A stretch of 64,000 nucleotides of DNA, from assembly GCA_025055115.1 (NCBI GenBank), contig JANWYJ010000087.1:61564-125563 (forward strand). Reading direction: 5' to 3'. This DNA is from Gemmata sp. (GTDB taxonomy: Bacteria; Planctomycetota; Planctomycetia; Gemmatales; Gemmataceae). The notes beneath the pieces are model-generated. The model worked only from the letters and a program-made list of their open reading frames with translations, did no database searches and was not told the DNA's origin. Positions 60,196-64,000 of the stretch are shown in pieces. Position 1 is the first letter of the stretch. Every line of letters starts with the position of its first letter. The position numbers were made by a program, and so were the translations under genes.

Positions 60196-60555
60196 ATGCC
60201 CGATACGAGTACCCCCATCCCTCTGACGTTCGAGGCCGCCCTGGCGGAACTCGAAACAATCCTGCGTGAACTGGAAGATGGGACGACTACCCTCGACGAC
60301 GCACTGCTTCGCTATGAGCGCGGTATCGCCCTTTTGCGGCATTGTTACACGCAACTCCACCATGCGGAGCAACGCATCCAATTGTTAGCAGGTACAACGG
60401 ATGACGGAATGGTTGACCTCAAACCGTTCGATCACGTCGCGGCTTTTGAATCCACGCAGCGGGGCTTGCGAAAAACGTCACAGCCCGGCTGCTTCCAGGC
60501 TGATGCAACCCCGGGAACCGCCGTTTCACCCCCTCGTGCCGGATTTTTCGAATGA
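60196..60555 (+). CDS. xseB: Exodeoxyribonuclease VII small subunit with C-terminal extension
   Basis: A 119-residue XseB. The core (LTFEAALAELETILRELEDG, then TTTLDDALLRYERGIALLRHC as TTTLDDALLRYE and RGIALLRHC) covers residues 11-65 and is followed by the usual IQLL segment. The usual length is about 75-85 residues; here about 40 extra residues, including CFQADATPGTAVSPPRA, extend the C-terminus. ATG 60196 has AGGAAG 8-9 nt upstream and starts next to the core; earlier ATGs in the frame do not. The stop overlaps the ispA start (ATGA), so the extension may simply bring the ribosome to the ispA start. Confidence 0.9.
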   Translation: MPDTSTPIPLTFEAALAELETILRELEDGTTTLDDALLRYERGIALLRHCYTQLHHAEQRIQLLAGTTDDGMVDLKPFDHVAAFESTQRGLRKTSQPGCFQADATPGTAVSPPRAGFFE

Positions 60556-61622
60556 CGCTCGGTTCCGCTACCAATGATCGGCCCTCACCGCCGCGGCCGA
60601 CGATCGCCGCATCGGCCGCTGCGAACACCGCGCCGCGCGGTAGCCGCGACAGCCTGCCCGATCCGTTGTGGGAGGAATTACGACCGCTTCAGGACGCGAT
60701 CGAAGCGGCTTTGGCGGCACAATTGGCCCGTCTCTGCTCCACAGCCCCACCCCTGTTGGCGGAGGCGATGGCCTATAGCCTGCTTTCCCCCGGCAAGCGT
60801 CTCCGCCCGGTGTTGACCGTGCTGGCCTGCGAGGCGGCCGGAGGTAGCCGCGAAGCGGCCTTGCCAGCGGCGTGCGCGGTGGAGATGATTCATACTTACT
60901 CGTTGATTCACGATGATCTGCCGGCGATGGACGACGACGACCTTCGCCGCGGACAACCCACCTGCCACAAGAAATACGGGGAAGCCCTGGCGATTCTGGC
61001 CGGCGATGCTTTGTTGACCGCCGCCTTCGAACTGCTGGCGCTCAGTTACCCCCCCCGGACGGCTGCGGTTAGCTGTCTGGAGCTGGCCCATGGAGCCGGG
61101 GCCACGGGAATGGTGGGCGGGCAGACACTGGACCTCCAAGCGGAAGGGAAAATCGTAGTTTCTCCCCCACAGGAAGAACTGCAGGGGGCTGGGGAGATGA
61201 GCACGCCCCCCGCAGGCAGCGCATCGGCTGCACCGGCCCGCCTCGCCGACCTCCACGCCCGCAAGACGGGGGCTTTGATCCGCGCGGCCCTCCGCTTGGG
61301 CGTCTTCGTGGCCCAGGGGGAACGCCCATTCGGAGCCGATCCGCACACCTTGGCTGCGGTGGACGCTTACGCGGACGCGTTCGGATTAGCGTTTCAGATC
61401 ACTGATGATCTATTGGATGTCGAGAGTACGGCGGATAAAGCCGGTAAACGGGTCGGTAAGGATGCCGCCCGCGGCAAACTGACCTACCCAGGGCTGCTCG
61501 GCGTCGTCGAAAGCCGCCGGCAGGCCGACGAATTGAGCCAACAGGCCGTCGCCGCGGCCCAACAACTGGGAAGCCCCCTGTTGGCGGCATTAGCCCATTA
61601 CGTTGTTCAGAGGGATCGTTAA
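60552..61622 (+). CDS. ispA: Geranylgeranyl/farnesyl diphosphate synthase family
   Basis: A 356-residue trans-isoprenyl diphosphate synthase. The first Asp-rich motif HDDLPAMDDDDLRRG (about 120-134), KRLRPVL, GGQTLDLQAEG and the second motif FQITDDLLDVE are intact. The enzyme condenses IPP with DMAPP, GPP or FPP to give farnesyl- or geranylgeranyl-diphosphate; product length cannot be read with confidence. An Ala/Pro/Arg-rich N-terminal extension (about 35 residues) and a low-complexity insertion after EELQGAGEMSTPPAGS are additions relative to E. coli IspA (299). Translation is coupled to xseB by ATGA. It is followed by dxs after 23 nt, the common xseB-ispA-dxs isoprenoid arrangement. Confidence 0.95.
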   Translation: MTLGSATNDRPSPPRPTIAASAAANTAPRGSRDSLPDPLWEELRPLQDAIEAALAAQLARLCSTAPPLLAEAMAYSLLSPGKRLRPVLTVLACEAAGGSREAALPAACAVEMIHTYSLIHDDLPAMDDDDLRRGQPTCHKKYGEALAILAGDALLTAAFELLALSYPPRTAAVSCLELAHGAGATGMVGGQTLDLQAEGKIVVSPPQEELQGAGEMSTPPAGSASAAPARLADLHARKTGALIRAALRLGVFVAQGERPFGADPHTLAAVDAYADAFGLAFQITDDLLDVESTADKAGKRVGKDAARGKLTYPGLLGVVESRRQADELSQQAVAAAQQLGSPLLAALAHYVVQRDR

Positions 61623-61645
61623 CGCCCCGACGGGAGTCGTGGACC

Positions 61646-63556
61646 ATGGCTAAACTTCTACCCCACATTCACTCGCCCACCGACTTGCAGACGCTGTCGG
61701 AGGAGCAACTCCAAGAACTGACGCACGAGATTCGCGACGAGCTGATTCGCGTCCTCACCACCCGGCCCGCCCACTTCGCCAGCAATTTGGGCGTTGTCGA
61801 ACTGACCTTGGCGCTCCATCTGACCTTCGACTTCTCCAAAGACAAAGACCGGCTCATCTGGGATACCGGGCACCAGATTTACCCCCACAAGCTCATCACC
61901 GGCCGCTACCACCGCTTCCATACCATCCGGACCAAAGGTGGCTTGATGGGGTTCCCGCATCCGGGGGAAAGCGACTACGATCTGTTCATGACGGGCCATG
62001 CCGGGTCCAGTGTCTCAACCATCTCGGGCCTCAAATCGGGCGATGATCTGCTCGGCCGCAACAATTATGCCGTCGCGGTCATTGGCGATGGCGCGTTTCC
62101 CTCGGGGATTGTCTGGGAAGCTCTCAATAACATCGGCGGCATGAAGCAGAATGTCCTGGTTATTCTCAATGACAATAAAATGTCGATCTGTCCGCGCACG
62201 GGAGGATTGGCCAACTATCTCGACCAATGCCGTATGACCGGGTTTTACCAGGGTAGCAAACGACGCCTGAACCAAATTTTGCAAAACATCCCCGTGATTG
62301 GCGAAATGGCGCGTTCGTCGCTGGAGGCGCTGCGCGATGGCCTGAAGGCGTGGCTCAAAGACGGGATGCTGTTCGAAGAGCTTGGCTTCCGCTACTTTGG
62401 CCCGGTCGATGGTCACGATTTGCCCGGGCTACGAAAGATTCTCAAAGACTTGAAAACCCAAACAGGGCCGCTTTTGCTGCACGTTTTCACCACCAAAGGG
62501 CATGGTGTTCCGCAAGCTGCCAACGACCCCGTCACCTTCCATACGCCGCCGGTCTTTGAACAGATCGGGCCGGACCGTGTCATTGTGTCGCTCAAAAAAG
62601 CCAGCGCGAAAGCTTACACCGATGCGGTCAGTAGTGCCTTGCATCAAGCATTACAAGACGATCCCCACGTCACCGTGCTGACGGCGGCCATGTGCCAGGG
62701 GAATAAGTTGGAGAAAGTCCGGGAGGATTTCCCCAATCGTTTCTTCGATGTCGGTATCTGCGAAAGCCATGCCGTGGCATTCGCCGCGGGGCAGGCCAAA
62801 GCCGGTCTCAAACCGGTGGTCGATATTTACAGTACCTTCCTGCAGCGCAGCTTCGACCAAATCTTCCAAGAGGTGTGTTTGCAGAATCTCCACGTGGTCT
62901 TCTGTATGGATCGTGCGGGGCTGACCGGGCCGGAAGGACCAACCCACCACGGCGTCTTCGATATCCCCTACTTGCGGCTGTTCCCGAACATGGTCTGCAT
63001 GGCCCCCGGGGACGAAGCCGACGTGCAGCCGATGGTGCGTTTTGCCCTGAAGCACAACGGTCCCATCGCGATGCGTTATCCAAAAACCAATCTGGAGAAA
63101 GTGGAACGCTCGACCGCACCGGCCCCCATCGAATTGGGCAAAGCCGAAGTGATCGCCTGGGGCGAGGATGGCTGCTTTATCGCCTTTGGTACCCTGTTGT
63201 CGAATTGCCTGGCCGCGGCCAAGAAACTGCGGGCCGAAGGCATTCACATGGGGGTGATCAACGCCCGCTTTGCCAAACCCCTGGATAAAGAAACGATCCT
63301 GCGGGCCGTGGAAACACTGCCGCTGGTTGTCACCGTGGAAGAAGGTACCCTTGAAGGTGGGTTTGGCTCCGCGGTCCTGGAAGCGGCGAATGCGGCCGGC
63401 TTGGATACGCGGAACATCATCCGCCGTGGTATCCCGGATCGGTTCATCGAACACGGCGAGCGCAATGAACTGCTCGCAGATCTGGGCCTGCATGCCGATG
63501 GTTTGGTCGAACTTGTGCGCGAACACCACACCGCCGAAGCCGAACGCTACTTGTAA
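61646..63556 (+). CDS. dxs: 1-deoxy-D-xylulose-5-phosphate synthase
   Basis: A 636-residue thiamine-diphosphate enzyme making DXP from pyruvate and glyceraldehyde-3-phosphate, the first step of the MEP isoprenoid pathway. Blocks are SNLGVVELTLALH, WDTGHQIYPHKLITG, GHAGSSVSTISGL, the ThDP-binding VIGDGAFPSG and NDNKMSI, and the C-terminal FDVGICESHAVAFAAG with the catalytic Glu. RAGLTGPEGPTHHG and VVTVEEGTLEGGFGS are also present. Length and order are standard. GGGAG lies 10 nt upstream of ATG 61646. It is the last gene in the plus-strand run from moeA; its stop codon lies within a 12-bp tandem duplication. Confidence 0.96.
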   Translation: MAKLLPHIHSPTDLQTLSEEQLQELTHEIRDELIRVLTTRPAHFASNLGVVELTLALHLTFDFSKDKDRLIWDTGHQIYPHKLITGRYHRFHTIRTKGGLMGFPHPGESDYDLFMTGHAGSSVSTISGLKSGDDLLGRNNYAVAVIGDGAFPSGIVWEALNNIGGMKQNVLVILNDNKMSICPRTGGLANYLDQCRMTGFYQGSKRRLNQILQNIPVIGEMARSSLEALRDGLKAWLKDGMLFEELGFRYFGPVDGHDLPGLRKILKDLKTQTGPLLLHVFTTKGHGVPQAANDPVTFHTPPVFEQIGPDRVIVSLKKASAKAYTDAVSSALHQALQDDPHVTVLTAAMCQGNKLEKVREDFPNRFFDVGICESHAVAFAAGQAKAGLKPVVDIYSTFLQRSFDQIFQEVCLQNLHVVFCMDRAGLTGPEGPTHHGVFDIPYLRLFPNMVCMAPGDEADVQPMVRFALKHNGPIAMRYPKTNLEKVERSTAPAPIELGKAEVIAWGEDGCFIAFGTLLSNCLAAAKKLRAEGIHMGVINARFAKPLDKETILRAVETLPLVVTVEEGTLEGGFGSAVLEAANAAGLDTRNIIRRGIPDRFIEHGERNELLADLGLHADGLVELVREHHTAEAERYL

Positions 63557-63663
63557 CGCTACTTGTCAGGAGACGACGCGATGGCACTCTCATACTGAAT
63601 GTCGTGTCTGGCTTTTGTGATCTCGTTTGTAACGCTACTTGTAAGGGGACGACGCGATGGCAC
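63543..63663. repeat. 33-bp repeat pair (76-bp period) plus 12-bp tandem at the dxs stop
   Basis: AACGCTACTTGT is tandemly repeated at 63543 and 63555, capturing the dxs TAA. A 33-bp block at 63555-63587 recurs at 63631-63663 with two mismatches; both contain GACGACGCGATGGCAC. Confidence 0.93.
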
Positions 63664-64000
63664 GGGGGTACACCCGTGCCGTATCCCTCCGCGGAAACTG
63701 GCCACCGGCTCGCGCGACGGCTCAGAGCTGCAGGCCGCAATGCCGACGTTGGCCGTCGCTCAAGCAGCCCCTTCCGAACACGTTTCTGCAAGACAAAACG
63801 ACACATCGCCTGCGTTTTTCTCCGCCGCCGCTGAAGTTTTCCCATTGAGCCACGCTCTTGGGTCCGGATTGGCCCAGATCAGCCAGATCGGCTCGATGAT
63901 CGGGCCAACCACGCAGGATTCCGCCTCATGGCCGTGGGAAAACCCGAAAAAAGCCGGACAGTGAAGGGCTTTTCGCAACTTCCACGCCGTTTGGAAACAA
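63664..64000. other. Terminal 337 nt without a supported gene
   Basis: Short open frames on both strands lack a ribosome-binding site and family similarity. A gene beginning beyond base 64000 is possible but cannot be seen. Confidence 0.5.

Noticed and set aside
63599..63964. 121-codon plus-strand frame after dxs
   Set aside because: Crosses the second copy of the 33-bp repeat and lacks a start signal or recognisable domain.

Overview
The window reads as chromosomal DNA from a planctomycete, probably a Gemmataceae-like lineage. This is inferred from gene content, because no rRNA is present. Supporting features are a DUF1559-type protein, two PEP-CTERM exported proteins, several Hanks-type kinases with FHA and PP2C/SpoIIE partners, many lipoproteins with proline-rich tails, a type III glutamine synthetase, and a fused membrane/spermidine-synthase-like protein. 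Base composition is G+C-rich (about 60% by eye), apart from an AT-rich stretch at about 51.55-52.86 kb. No phage, insertion sequence, toxin-antitoxin module or CRISPR array is visible. One tRNA (Gly-GCC) is present.

Layout. 0-5 kb: a Tat-exported serpin (cut by the window edge), glnN, an orphan ParA, ybeY and a rhodanese. 5-10 kb: pxpC/pxpA without pxpB, a fluoride channel, a zinc-ribbon/FHA protein and a thioredoxin-like lipoprotein. 10-19 kb: lspA, the spermidine-synthase-like membrane protein, a secreted esterase-like protein, a cyclophilin, clpS and an FHA-GAF-SpoIIE phosphatase. 19-27 kb: an 88-residue protein, a probable pseudokinase, a serine-less alpha/beta-hydrolase-like protein, a GT39-like membrane protein, hom and a PEP-CTERM protein. 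27-36 kb: an active-looking kinase, a membrane lipoprotein, an ECF sigma factor, a BI-1/YccA protein, a large DUF11-like lipoprotein and a DUF1559 protein. 36-47 kb: a TPR membrane protein, a 1145-residue membrane protein of unknown function, folD, a sirtuin, a phosphohexomutase and a lipoprotein. 47-54 kb: the tig-clpP-clpP protein-quality block, tRNA-Gly, nnrE, a second PEP-CTERM protein and holA. 54-63.6 kb: moeA-lnt-GT39-like-xseA-xseB-ispA-dxs, a tightly spaced plus-strand run with two ATGA overlaps, linking cofactor, lipoprotein, DNA repair and isoprenoid functions.

The most unusual signal is not a gene. At least a dozen spacers carry locus-specific direct duplications. Ten loci hold copies of 22-42 bp whose start-to-start distance clusters tightly at 71-76 bp (mean about 73 bp over 11 intervals). 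Others hold shorter tandem copies with periods of 10-41 bp. Sequences differ from locus to locus, all copies are direct, and in three places the copied block includes the upstream gene's stop codon. This looks like a recurrent process that enlarges intergenic DNA, or a family of structured spacers with unrelated sequences. The cause is unknown.
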